This document shows, piece by piece, positions 55,275-64,000 of a stretch of DNA of 64,000 nucleotides. Under the pieces are notes generated by a model. The model worked only from the letters and a program-made list of their open reading frames with translations, did no database searches and had not been told where the DNA came from. Source of the DNA: Heterodera schachtii (Eukaryota > Nematoda > Chromadorea > Rhabditida > Heteroderidae); NCBI GenBank assembly GCA_023374025.1, contig SIJG01000121.1, positions 200,705-264,704 on the forward strand. The letters run 5' to 3'. A program made the position numbers and the translations under genes. The first letter of the stretch is position 1. Every line of letters begins with the position of its first letter.

Positions 55275-56379
55275 TAAAATAATAATAATTTAGCCTAAAA
55301 TAAGGAAATTTTTGAAAAAAAAAAATTGCACAAAACTGGTTTTGGGAATTGTATTTCGTCCTTTTATATACAAATCCAGGGATGAGACAGAATTCCGATT
55401 ACACACTGATGTTTACAGTTTATTCTCAACTCTAACTTTTAAAATTTTTGAAATTTTGCAGGCTTCGAGAGATAAATTCTTTGACCCAATGTCATTTTTC
55501 AAATCTGATTTTGGATTCGTAAACGACATCCCTGAAAACCGCAGCATGATTCATTTTTTGAAATAATTACGGAAAATAATACAGCCTCCCATTCTTTACG
55601 ATTGCCAATGTTTTGGTTTTGTATACATTCGGCAATGCCAAAACAATTCCTCTCCAAAGCCTCTTATCAAAATGACCTCCCAAAAAAATTGACCATCCGA
55701 GATAAAGTGAACGACCGGCCTTATCACTATCCAACGGCCAAAGTACCATTGAATTTAAGCAAAATGCTTTATTTTTACTACATACATATATCATTTTCAT
55801 TAAACATAGTGAATTTTTTAAAATAAAGATGATTTTTCGGGTCAGTTTAACCCTGAGGCAGTTTGCTTCGGGCAAAACCGTGGGTTCCGGCTTGTTCATG
55901 TGAATATATAATAATAATAAAATAATAATTTTATTCTCTGCTGAAATCTGTCACTGTCGAAATCGGTCACTGTCGAAATTTCCTGGCACGGTACGCGAAA
56001 AAAGCGGAAAAAAATAATTGGCGTAATAGACAAAATGTCAATATATTCAAACACGATACAAAGTATCTTTATGTTGATCAATTTCCTATCAGAGTTCAAA
56101 GCTTCCATTCACTTAAAATAAGTTAAATCAGATGTTTTTTAGAGATAATAAAATAAGGAATTAAACTAATAACATTTACGAAAGTTACAATGTCTTATTT
56201 TGGTTGTTTAGTTTTGATCACATTTGATCAGCCATAACTCGCTTCATTCCCCACTAAATCGAATAATTTTGCTATCATTCGAAAAATATTGAAAAGAAGA
56301 ACCTTTTTCTAAGCCAAGGCTAAGAAATATAAATTTTGAAGAAAGTTGTGAGATTTTCATTACGTTATAACGAGGGTTG

Positions 56380-56590
56380 CTCCCCGACCCCGAGCCCCCG
56401 ACATTTTTGGGCTTATTCCGTGACCCGACTTCCGACATGTCTCCCCCCCCCCCCCCGACGGTCCCCGGCTCCCGACATTTTGCCCCCCGACATTTTTGGG
56501 CTTATTCCGTGACCCGACCCCCGACATGTTTCCCCCCCCCCCCCCCCGACGGTCCCCGGCTCCCGACATTTTGCCCCCCGACATTTTTGA
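56380..56590. repeat. CCCGACATTTTTGGGC repeat block
   Basis: Two copies of a roughly 110-base unit: CCCCGACATTTTTGGGCTTATTCCGTGACCCGAC, C-run, GACGGTCCCCGGCTCCCGACATTTTGCC. A single copy lies at 57920-58035 and a relative at 59790-59870. Reminiscent of the arms of the foldback element at 205-1618. Confidence 0.85.
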
Positions 56591-57220
56591 TTTTAAATTT
56601 GATGAATTCCAGATTCATGATCAGCGACCCAGAAAACCCCAAGGAAATGTGTTTTACATGGCTTTTTTAAAAACTTTTATTTTTTCGAAAATGGGGGGGA
56701 TAAACTTCAGTATTACCATGCTTTTTCTTTTTTTCAGCGGGTGATGCCGTTAAAATAATAATTTAGCCTAAAATAAGGAAATTTTTGAAAAAAAAAATTG
56801 CACAAAAACTGATCTTGGGAATTGTATTTCGCCTGTTATACACAAATCCAGGGATGAGACAGAATTCCGATTACACACTACGAATAATCCCAAAAAGCCA
56901 ACAAAAAAAAAGTCATAAAAAAATAACGAAAAGTAAAAAAAAAAAAAATTTTTTGTAAACAACTATAGAAATTCGTAGTTGTATGGCGTACGAATAGTGG
57001 GAAAAAAAGGAAAAAAAGCGGAAAAAAATAATTGGCGGAATAAACAAAATGCCAATGTATTCAAACAAGCTACAAAGTATCTTTATGTTTAATAAATTAA
57101 CCTAATCAGAGTTCAAGATAATAAAATAAGAAACTAATAATAACATTTACGAAAGTTACAATGTTTTATTTTTGTTGTTTCGTTTTGGTCACATTTGATC
57201 AGCAATAACTCGCTTCATTC

Positions 57221-57797
57221 GGTAATACTGACTTTTACTGGTCCCATAAAAAAAGGAGAATAAAAGGCTATTTTTTATGATTATTCGTTCTATTAGGGGG
57301 TTATCGGGGCCGCTGATCATGAATATGATATCCATTGCGACCAATTCCTAAACCCGGACCCGAATTCGAACATAAAATCGAAAATTCAAATTTCAAAATT
57401 TGGATTTATGTTTCTAAATGGGTTTAAATGCACGGAAGCAAACCGAAAGCCATAATTCCTGCAATAAAAAATACATATAAGCATTTTTAAGACGAAAAGT
57501 TCGAAATTCTTTTAATTTGTGAACTTTCTATTTTTAATTCAAGTCCAGGCTTAGGAATTAGTCGAAATGAATGACATATTCTTGATTAGCGACCCCGATA
57601 ATCCAATAAAACATTTTTGGACTATAATTTAACAAAATGAAAAAAACTTGATGAAAAATCATAGACTTGAAAAAATCATAGATTAGATGATGTCATATGA
57701 CAATTCTGATCTCATATTCGTGATCAGCGGCCCCGATAACCCCAGAGTAGAACGAATAATTTCTTTTTTTATGGGACCAGTAAAAGTCAGTATTACC
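57221..57797. mobile_element. Palindromic MITE, GG...CC ends, 9-bp TSD, empty site known
   Basis: Ends GGTAATACTGACTTTTACTG and CAGTAAAAGTCAGTATTACC, flanked by GCTTCATTC (57212-57220 and 57798-57806). The sister copy of the tandem duplication has a single GCTTCATTC at 56241-56249. The core (GGGGCCGCTGATCATGAATATG and complement) is shared with the other palindromes. Confidence 0.95.
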
Positions 57798-58227
57798 GCT
57801 TCATTCCCCAATAAATCGAATAATTTTGGTATCATTCGAAAAATATTGAAAAGAATAACCTTTTTCTATGCGAAGGCTAAGAAATTTAAATTTTTTGAAA
57901 AAAGTTGTGAGATTTTCATGCTCCCCGACCCCGAGCCCCCGACATTTTTGGGCTTATTCCGTGACCCGACCCCCGACATGTCTCCCCCCCCCCCCCCGAC
58001 TGTCCCCGGCTCCCGATATTTTGCCCCTCGACCTCCTGACATACAGTGTTTAAATTTTGTCTAAACACCAAGCCAAAATAAATTTTTATTTCTTATATGA
58101 GCATAAAATATGGCCTAAAAAGTCCGAAATATTGATTAAAAAGTTAAATAGACAAAATGGATCAAAATATTGACTAAAAACTTCCAAAATATGTATAAGT
58201 TTTAAACCTCAAAAATTGGTATATATA

Positions 58228-59358
58228 CACTGGTGGAAAAAAGTCTTTTACCAAACCCCCAAAATTTGCACAGTAGTGATTTTTGAAATAGTATGGAGTC
58301 CGATATATACAATTGTAAGACCTTTTTTGTAGCAATTCCTTTGCTCTATTGGTATGAAAAATTTTATTAAATTTTGTTCACAAACAATTGCAATATTGTG
58401 ACCGGAACAGGAACTGATCACTTTTGGGAGGGAAAAAAGTCTTTTACCAAAGTTGAAAAACTATTTCAAAATGCTCATAAAAATCTGAAATAATTCATGC
58501 AGGCTTATCTTTTGGTGTTGAATAAAAAAAGTCTTTACACTAACTTGATCAGACCACTCCTTCATAGTGACCGGGACACCCTAAAATACACTGAAAATTG
58601 GGAAAATTTCAAAAAAAAAATTCCTAGGGGGTTGGGAAAATTTTTTGGGAAATTTTGAATATGCTCATTGGATAGAGCATATATTTGGCTATCAAATTGC
58701 TTTTGGAATAGTGGGCTATGACCTGTACTTAAAAAGTTATACTTGGTTGAAAAACTGATCTTCTTAAAAATGATCAATTTTTGGTCATTTTCCCTTGAAA
58801 TACGGTAGAAAATAATGATTTTTTATAATCATCAAAATTCAACCAAGTAAAACTTTTTATGCACAAATCATAGCCCAACCATTCAAAAGGTAATTCGGTA
58901 GAGAATTTTGTGCTATCCAATGAGCATATTCAAAATTTCCCAAAAAATTTTCCCAACCCCCTAGGAATTTTTTTTGAAAATTTTCCCAATTTTCAGTGTA
59001 TTTTAGGGTGTCCCGGTCACTATGAAGGAGTGGTATGATCAAGTTGGTGTAAAAGACTTTTTTATTCAGCACCAAAAGATAAGCCTTGCATGAATTATTT
59101 CAGATTTTTATGAGCATTTTGAAATAGTTTTTCAAGTTTGGTAAAAGACTTTTTTCCCTCCCAAAAATGATCAGTTCCTGTTCCTGTCCCAATATTTCAA
59201 AGTTTGTGAACAAAATTTGACAAATTTTGCATACCACTTGAGCACAGGTATTGCTACAAAAAAAACTTACAACTATGTATATTGGACAACTTATTAATTA
59301 CAAAAATAGCCACTGAACAAATTTCGGGGGTTTGGTAAAAGACTTTTTTCCACCAGTG
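58228..59358. mobile_element. 1.1-kb palindrome with TA target site
   Basis: CACTGGTGGAAAAAAGTCTT at 58228 is mirrored by AAGACTTTTTTCCACCAGTG ending at 59358, and the arms stay complementary for over 500 bases to a centre of about 85 bases (58755-58845). TA lies at both outer borders (58226-58227, 59359-59360). A TA duplication and a CACTG/CAGTG end fit a Tc1/mariner-type foldback. Mismatches are scattered in the arms, and there is no transposase. Confidence 0.88.
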
Positions 59359-59359
59359 T

Positions 59360-60160
59360 ACAATATTTGCTTAAATAAACAAAAAATTCATGAAAAACTA
59401 CCATAAAATGGATTTAATTTTTTATTGCTTTCAATGCAGCGAAATGAAAAAATAGTTAGCGAAAACCAAAAAATATGGGGGAAAAAAATCCATTCGGGTG
59501 AAAAATTTAATCCTATTGAATTAAATATTGCCATTTTTTCGAATTTTTTGCGCACTTTAATTTTATGAAAATTTCCAGCTATATACTTGAAAATCAGTAT
59601 AACTGTACTTGAAAAGAGGTTGGACGACCAGACCTGACTAAAAAGCTTCAGCAAACCAAAAAATTCCAACACCGTATGATTTAAGTGAAGAAAAAGAAGT
59701 TTCTGGAGTTCTGAAAGCTGATTTACGAGCATTGAAAAAGAAAATGTGATTTTTTAGTTAAAATTTTTTGTTGATCACTGCCCGATCGGGGTCCCCGACC
59801 CCCGTAATTGAGCTCCCCCCCCCCGACCAGACATGTGCCCCCCGGTGGTCCCCGGCTCCCGAACCTTGTCTAAAAGGGTCCAAATTTTTGTTTTTAAAAA
59901 ATTTCTCCAGAGATCGGGAATCGAGACTCTCGCACTGCCCAAAATCAACTACAAAACGGGATGTACAACATAAAAAACTATTGATATGTTCGATGCAGTA
60001 TTTTTTTCTCTATCCGTATGCAAAATTTCAAATAGAATTAACGTGTAGGAAAAAAGTTAAATGTCACGAAATAAATATTGTTTTTATATTGTTAAAAATG
60101 AAGAGATAGTACATAAAATTAGGAAAAATAAAGATAAAAGGAAAATGTAAAAAACACCAA
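59360..60160. other. Stretch without a recognised gene
   Basis: AT-rich, with a CCCCGACC repeat fragment at 59790-59870. Confidence 0.4.
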
Positions 60161-60182
60161 TTTTTTCCATAAAAAAGATTAT

Positions 60183-60547
60183 TGCCGCTTTCGCGCTGGC
60201 CATCACAATTCGGGACAATCCTGCGCGGCGTGCACCATCCGCTTTCCACCGTAGTCCGCCAACGGCTCCAATGCCGACGCCGTTTGTCACGGTGGCAGAA
60301 ACAGCAGTGTCCAAACGGCACAGGCGGTTGGTCATCAGAAACATGACGGCGCAAAAGAACGCCGCGCCTCCCGACGGGCCCACAACTGGGGTATGTCGCT
60401 TCGGCCAGCGCCTGACGGCAAGCGGTGGGATGATCTCATTGCCCAGCAGTTGTTGCGCGCGGGCGAGTGCCGTGTCGTATGATGTCCGCGACTCGGGACT
60501 GACGGCGAAGCGGACGGTGAGTGCAGGGGCCGCTTCCGCTTCATTTT
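60183..60547 (-). pseudogene. Lon-protease-domain-like copy, C-terminus lost
   Basis: The minus strand reads E-A-A-P-A-L-T-V-R-F-A-V, L-A-R-A-Q-Q-L-L-G-N, V-V-G-P-S-G-G-A-A-F-F-C-A-V, N-R-L-C-R-L-D-T-A, then without a break G-V-G-I-G-A-V-G-G-L-R-W-K-A-D-G-A-R-R-A-G-L. Ser (G-P-S) and Lys (W-K-A) of the Lon dyad are both present in a single open frame. Similarity to the tandem neighbour ends at about 60183 (A-S-A-K-A-A), before the last 40-odd residues, and the exon before 60547 is missing. So this is a partial duplicate of 61047-62380. Confidence 0.7.
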
Positions 60548-61046
60548 CTGAATGGTGTGTTAAGTGAAATTTTATATCATTTAGCACAAATTTAACGCTT
60601 TTTGGTTTAAAAGATTTATAAAGTATATGACACAGTCTTTAATTTTTTTTTTAATTTTATTTCAGTGACGAAAGGTTCAGTGACGAAACATATGTGACAA
60701 CAACAACGCCAATTGAACCATTTGAATTGGGTGCTAAATTTTCTTTCCTCAAAATTTGGTCAAAAACCGGAGGTCAGCCAAAAACCGGGGGGTTCAAACC
60801 GGCGAGTGCCCTGTAAAAATTTTTTCCTTTAGCATAGGCCTCATATTTTTACCTCCAGATTCTTTGCTTACTGGGCAAAAATGCTTTTACCTTGAGAAAA
60901 ACCCCAAAATCTCTGTAAATTTTGTGCTAGAATATTGTAAAAATAATCAGAGAGTTAAATTAAAAAAAACATTGCTTTATCCTATTGTATAAAATTTGCA
61001 AATGATCAAATCAACAGAAAGTGAATTTGTTTATTTTATTCATCGG

Positions 61047-62380
61047 TCAATTTCCTAATTTTTGTCCATTTTCTCTTTCCCCAGTAGCGTTCATCAGTCC
61101 ATACAGATCGTTGACGCAGACGGGCGTCAGTCCCTGCTTCGCAGCTGCTGGTACCGCTGCCCAATGTGCCTCGTTTGCGCTGGCCATCACCATTCGGGTC
61201 AATCCTGCGCGGCGTGCACCTTCCGCTTTCCACCGTAGTCCGCCAACGGCTCCAAGGCGACACCTTCGTGACGGTCGCTGATACAGCGCTATCCGAACGG
61301 CACAGGCGGTTGGTTATCAAAGACATGACGGCGCAAAAGAACGCCGCGCCTCCCGACGGGCCCACAACTGGGGAATGTCTCTTCAGCCAGCGCCTGATGG
61401 AAAGCGGTGGGATGATTTCATTGCCCAGCAGTTGTTGCGCGCGGGCGAGTGCCGTGTCGTAAGATGCCCGCGACTCGGGACTGACGGCGAAGCGGACGGT
61501 AAGTGCAGGGGCCGCTTCCGCTCTTGACTCATATATGGTGAAGAGGAAAGTGTGGCCTGAAGTACACAAATAGGCAGTCTTTGGTAGAAAGGCCAAATAA
61601 CTTGCCAAAGCGCATGTTGCCGTCGGTGGGAGGCATGATGGTCAATCCCAGAATTAGGCCGGCGCATTTGGCTTGCGAAGTCGGCTAAAATGATCCAGTC
61701 ATAAAGGCAAATTCAATTAAACAATAAAAAAATAATTTTAATAGTTGAATTAAATCAAATATGCAAACAAGGTCGTGAAATATGCACCAATTATGCACAA
61801 AAATCGCAAAATATGCACAAAAAGAAAACTTGAAAATTAGGGGTGCAAATTAATTTTAAAAAAATTTTTTCCTCAAAATTTTTTTTTGCAACTGCAAAGC
61901 AAAAAATTTCTCAAGATTTCCGCAGTGAAGCTCACTGTTGACCCACTCGCAAATCTATTCAGATTTAGATTTAATTTTAGGCGTAATCAAATTTTTTCAT
62001 TAGTGTTATTCAAATCGGAAAAATGTGTCGAAAAATGGCAAAAAATCTGTAAATATTTACAAAAAATGGCAAAATATGCATGTATGCAGAAAAATCCAAA
62101 ATATGCATAATAACCAAATACGTAGAACCCAGGAAAAAAATACATTTGCATATTTTTGACAGCCCTGGTAATTTAAATTAAATTTTAAAGAAACCAAAAA
62201 TTAAAAAAAAAATTTTTCGCATTTCCCCAACCGGTAATTGCGATTTTTTGTGTGGCACATTTGACGGCACATTGCTTCTGCCCGTGTCCATGCGTACAGT
62301 TGGCCGTTGTTCACCAATTCAGTAGCATCCGTTGAAACAATTTTGACGAATTTGTCCATTCCGTCCAGCATTTGCGAATG
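61047..62380 (-). CDS. Lon (S16) protease-domain-like protein
   Basis: Exon 62380-62232 (Q-M-L-D-G-M-D-K-F-V-K-I-V, A-W-T-R-A-E-A-M-C-R-Q-M), exon 61684-61606 (L-R-K-P-N-A-P-A, then after one missing base L-I-L-G-L-T-I-M-P-P-T-D-G), a GC-AG intron (G/GCAAGT), exon 61556-61047. The last has H-T-F-L-F-T-I-Y-E-S-R, A-P-A-L-T-V-R-F, V-V-G-P-S-G-G-A-A-F-F-C-A-V-M-S-L, S-D-S-A-V-S-A-T-V-T; two missing bases near 61265; then G-A-V-G-G-L-R-W-K-A-E-G-A-R-R-A-G-L, V-M-A-S-A-N-E-A and a stop at 61047. This is the fullest match to a Lon proteolytic domain, G-G-L-x-x-K motif included. The true start is not identified upstream (62381-63100 is AT-rich). Ser-Lys peptidase activity is predicted from the motifs. 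Confidence 0.7.
61740..62160. repeat. AATATGCA-rich stretch
   Basis: Repeated AAATATGCA/ATGCACAAAAA and AAAATGGCAAAATATGCA strings in the intron of the Lon-like gene, with CAGCCCTGG at 62161. Probably another short element with an internal repeat. Confidence 0.5.
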
Positions 62381-63122
62381 CTAACAAAAGAAAAACCAAA
62401 TGTAAATGATTATTCAAAACCAAAATGGGGACATTTCGGTCATACACAGACTAATTGTTCCGAACGAAAATGTAAATAAAAATAAACCTATTCAAAAATA
62501 ATGTGATGGTAATGTATTGCCTGACTTCATAAAGAAAAAAGGACAGAAGAAAAAAGATTAAACAAAAACTCAAATGCTGCTAAATTTAGGCTCTTTCAAT
62601 TTTAAATGTTAAAAAGGAAAGGAGTCCGATTTCAATGTTTAAGTACGCTTTTTTGTAATTTAAATGCTGTTTATTCAATTTAGGAGTATCGAAAAAACAG
62701 AGGAAAAAAAACGAAAAAAGAAGCAATTTTTTTTAAATAAAGCGCCAATTGGAAAAAAACATATAAATTTGTACCCAGTTTTTGGAAAATATTTATCTAA
62801 GGTCCCAAACTCAGCGATTAAATCGATTTAAAAAATTAAAAACATTGTCAAAAATTAATGCGCTTGCCATTTTTCATGAAAAATTGTTACTGAAGTATTA
62901 ACTATCAACAGGGACTAATCCATAATAGGCACAACTCGCTCTGGTCTCCAGCGTACTTGATTTTCTCTTTTTCTTGATTTTTGGCGATGTGTAACCGAAT
63001 CACCCTGTTGATGATAGCATTGACTAAAAATTATTCCTTTCGCTCTCCTCATTTTATTTTTTGAATTTGAGAATATATACATCCAAAATTTATTATATAA
63101 ATATATTTTAGTATAATTAAAA
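62381..63122. other. Stretch without a recognised gene
   Basis: AT-rich. I looked for first exons of the Lon-like gene and saw none. Confidence 0.4.
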
Positions 63123-63653
63123 TTATATTTTTATTTCATTTCGACGCATCAAAAAACAGAAGGGTAATGTGTATTTACGTATAATTTTTGAAGTAATTAT
63201 CAATCCATAAGGGCTGTTCAAGTCATAAAAATCGACAATCATAAGGAGAATCCATTCGGCAATTGGTGAAAGTTCGGCATGCCTTCGGGACAGAATTTCC
63301 CTAAATTGAAAGTGTTTTACAAAGGCAAGCAAAATTTGGCTGGCCTTTTTTGACGTTTTCAGCTTTTTGGGATTTTTATGATTTTTTGACTTTTTTAAGG
63401 CAAATTTGATTAATTATTTTTAAATTATTTCCTATTCAATAATTGTTTAAAATTACCACGTGATTAGGTAAATTGCGAAGAGAAGATTTGCAATTGAAAG
63501 CAAAATGATGGCGTAACACATTCGAACTTCAACACGGTGACTGCGCTGCTTCAAATTCATTTGTCTGATCCTTCGGCACATTAACGGATAAGCAAAGAGC
63601 AGAAAAGCCAAGTGGGAAATGGCAAACATTTTGGTGATAGTGTAGTAAATTTG
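63123..63653 (-). CDS. Serpentine (7TM) receptor, C-terminal part
   Basis: Exons 63653-63457 and 63300-63123 join in phase (T-W/E-I-L-S). Three hydrophobic segments are visible: F-A-I-S-H-L-A-F-L-L-F-A-Y, then a basic loop (C-R-R-I-R-Q-M-N-L-K-Q-R), M-C-Y-A-I-I-L-L-S-I-A-N-L-L-F-A, and I-L-L-M-I-V-D-F-Y-D-L-N-S-P-Y-G-L-I-I, followed by I-I-R-K-Y-T-L and a short basic tail. This fits the last three helices of a nematode chemoreceptor-type GPCR, whose class I cannot name. Earlier exons would lie beyond 63653 or outside the window. Confidence 0.6.
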
Positions 63654-63659
63654 CTAAAT

Positions 63660-64000
63660 GACGGAAAATTAAAAAAAAAAAATATCAAACATTTATAAGC
63701 CGAAGATGGGAACCAATGCCCGGTTATCCAAAAAAGATTCGAAAATCAAAGTTTAGAAAATTTTAAAAAAATCAATTTAAAAAATTACATAAATTACCTA
63801 CTAATGTTTTAATAACCCATTGTATACGATTTTTAGTGATATCTCTAGAAATTTATTGTACATTATTTCTTATTTTCTGACTGTCTAGTTATGTTATTGT
63901 GTCTGATCAACTTTATCTCCAAAGCCATTTTAAGGCTAAAAAATTAAAGCTTTTATGGATATGGAATCGTACGTAATTTCAAATAATAATCCCAAGCAAA
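63660..64000. other. Window edge, no recognised gene
   Basis: AT-rich; could be an intron of the receptor gene. Confidence 0.35.

Larger units (their letters stand above)
55249..58045. repeat. Tandem segmental duplication
   Basis: The stretch 55249-56590 is repeated from about 56718 to 58045 with small changes: TTCAGCGGGTGATGCCGTTAAAAT (55256, 56735), GGGATGAGACAGAATTCCGATT, GGAAAAAAATAATTGGCG (56007, 57023), AACTCGCTTCATTC, and a CCCCCGACATTTTTGGGCTT repeat block. The second copy holds the MITE at 57221. Confidence 0.85.

Noticed and set aside
56377..58064. Proline-rich frames (P-D-P-E-P-P-T-F-L-G-L-F)
   Set aside because: Translation of the CCCGACATTTTTGGGC repeat, present three times in identical form.
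1..64000. CRISPR array
   Set aside because: All tandem repeats here are continuous or lie in transposon ends; none has constant repeats with unique equal spacers, and the genome is animal.

Overview
The window looks like nuclear DNA of a plant-parasitic (cyst-type) nematode. It is AT-rich, its genes have many short introns with ordinary GT/AG borders, and it carries several members of an F-box-like family whose wording (F-box, then a Y-I-D-x-S-V segment, then W-P-I-F) I associate with Globodera and Heterodera genomes. Most open frames of 60-100 codons here are chance or repeat-derived; real genes are seen as chains of exons with matching splice phases.

Layout. 0-5.6 kb: F-box-like fragments and pseudogenes, with a 1.4 kb foldback element. 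5.7-9 kb: a palindromic element, Q-rich exons and a Lon-protease-like exon. 10.6-14.8 kb: another palindrome, an F-box-like gene of a second subfamily, and an intact F-box-like gene (358 codons). 16.6-19.2 kb: a two-exon gene of unknown function (333 codons) beside a decayed Mutator-like transposase. 20.0-25.5 kb: a 13-exon ILVBL/2-hydroxyacyl-CoA lyase-like gene. 26.7-27.2 kb: a minisatellite. 27.5-28.5 kb: a short Lon-protease-domain gene followed by a 1.1 kb inverted-repeat element. 29.9-36.3 kb: a phosphatidylinositol transfer protein gene whose introns hold at least four transposons, including a complete non-autonomous LTR element with equal-length LTRs. 37-41.2 kb: an intact F-box-like gene (417 codons) and a broken one, head to head. 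42.4-44.5 kb: a second Lon-like copy and Q-rich exons, an inverted duplicate of 6.7-9 kb. 45.6-48 kb: a Disabled-like PTB gene. 48.3-50.5 kb: segments matching proteasome subunit Rpn1. 53.9-55.3 kb: an F-box-like pseudogene. 55.2-58.0 kb: a tandem duplication. 58.2-59.4 kb: a near-perfect 1.1 kb palindrome. 60-62.4 kb: two tandem Lon-like copies. 63.1-63.7 kb: the last three membrane segments of a serpentine receptor.

The most unusual content is a five-locus family of stand-alone Lon (S16-type) proteolytic domains. They keep the Ser and Lys of the catalytic dyad, but two of them start at a short first exon, leaving no room for the AAA+ ATPase of a normal Lon. The second theme is a set of short inverted-repeat elements with precise 8-9 bp target duplications, three of which can be proved by an uninserted duplicate inside the same window.

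Caution: single-base frameshifts occur in nearly every gene, including normally conserved ones (ILVBL, PITP, Dab). Either the assembly keeps long-read indel errors or many copies are decaying, so a pseudogene call resting on a single indel is weak.
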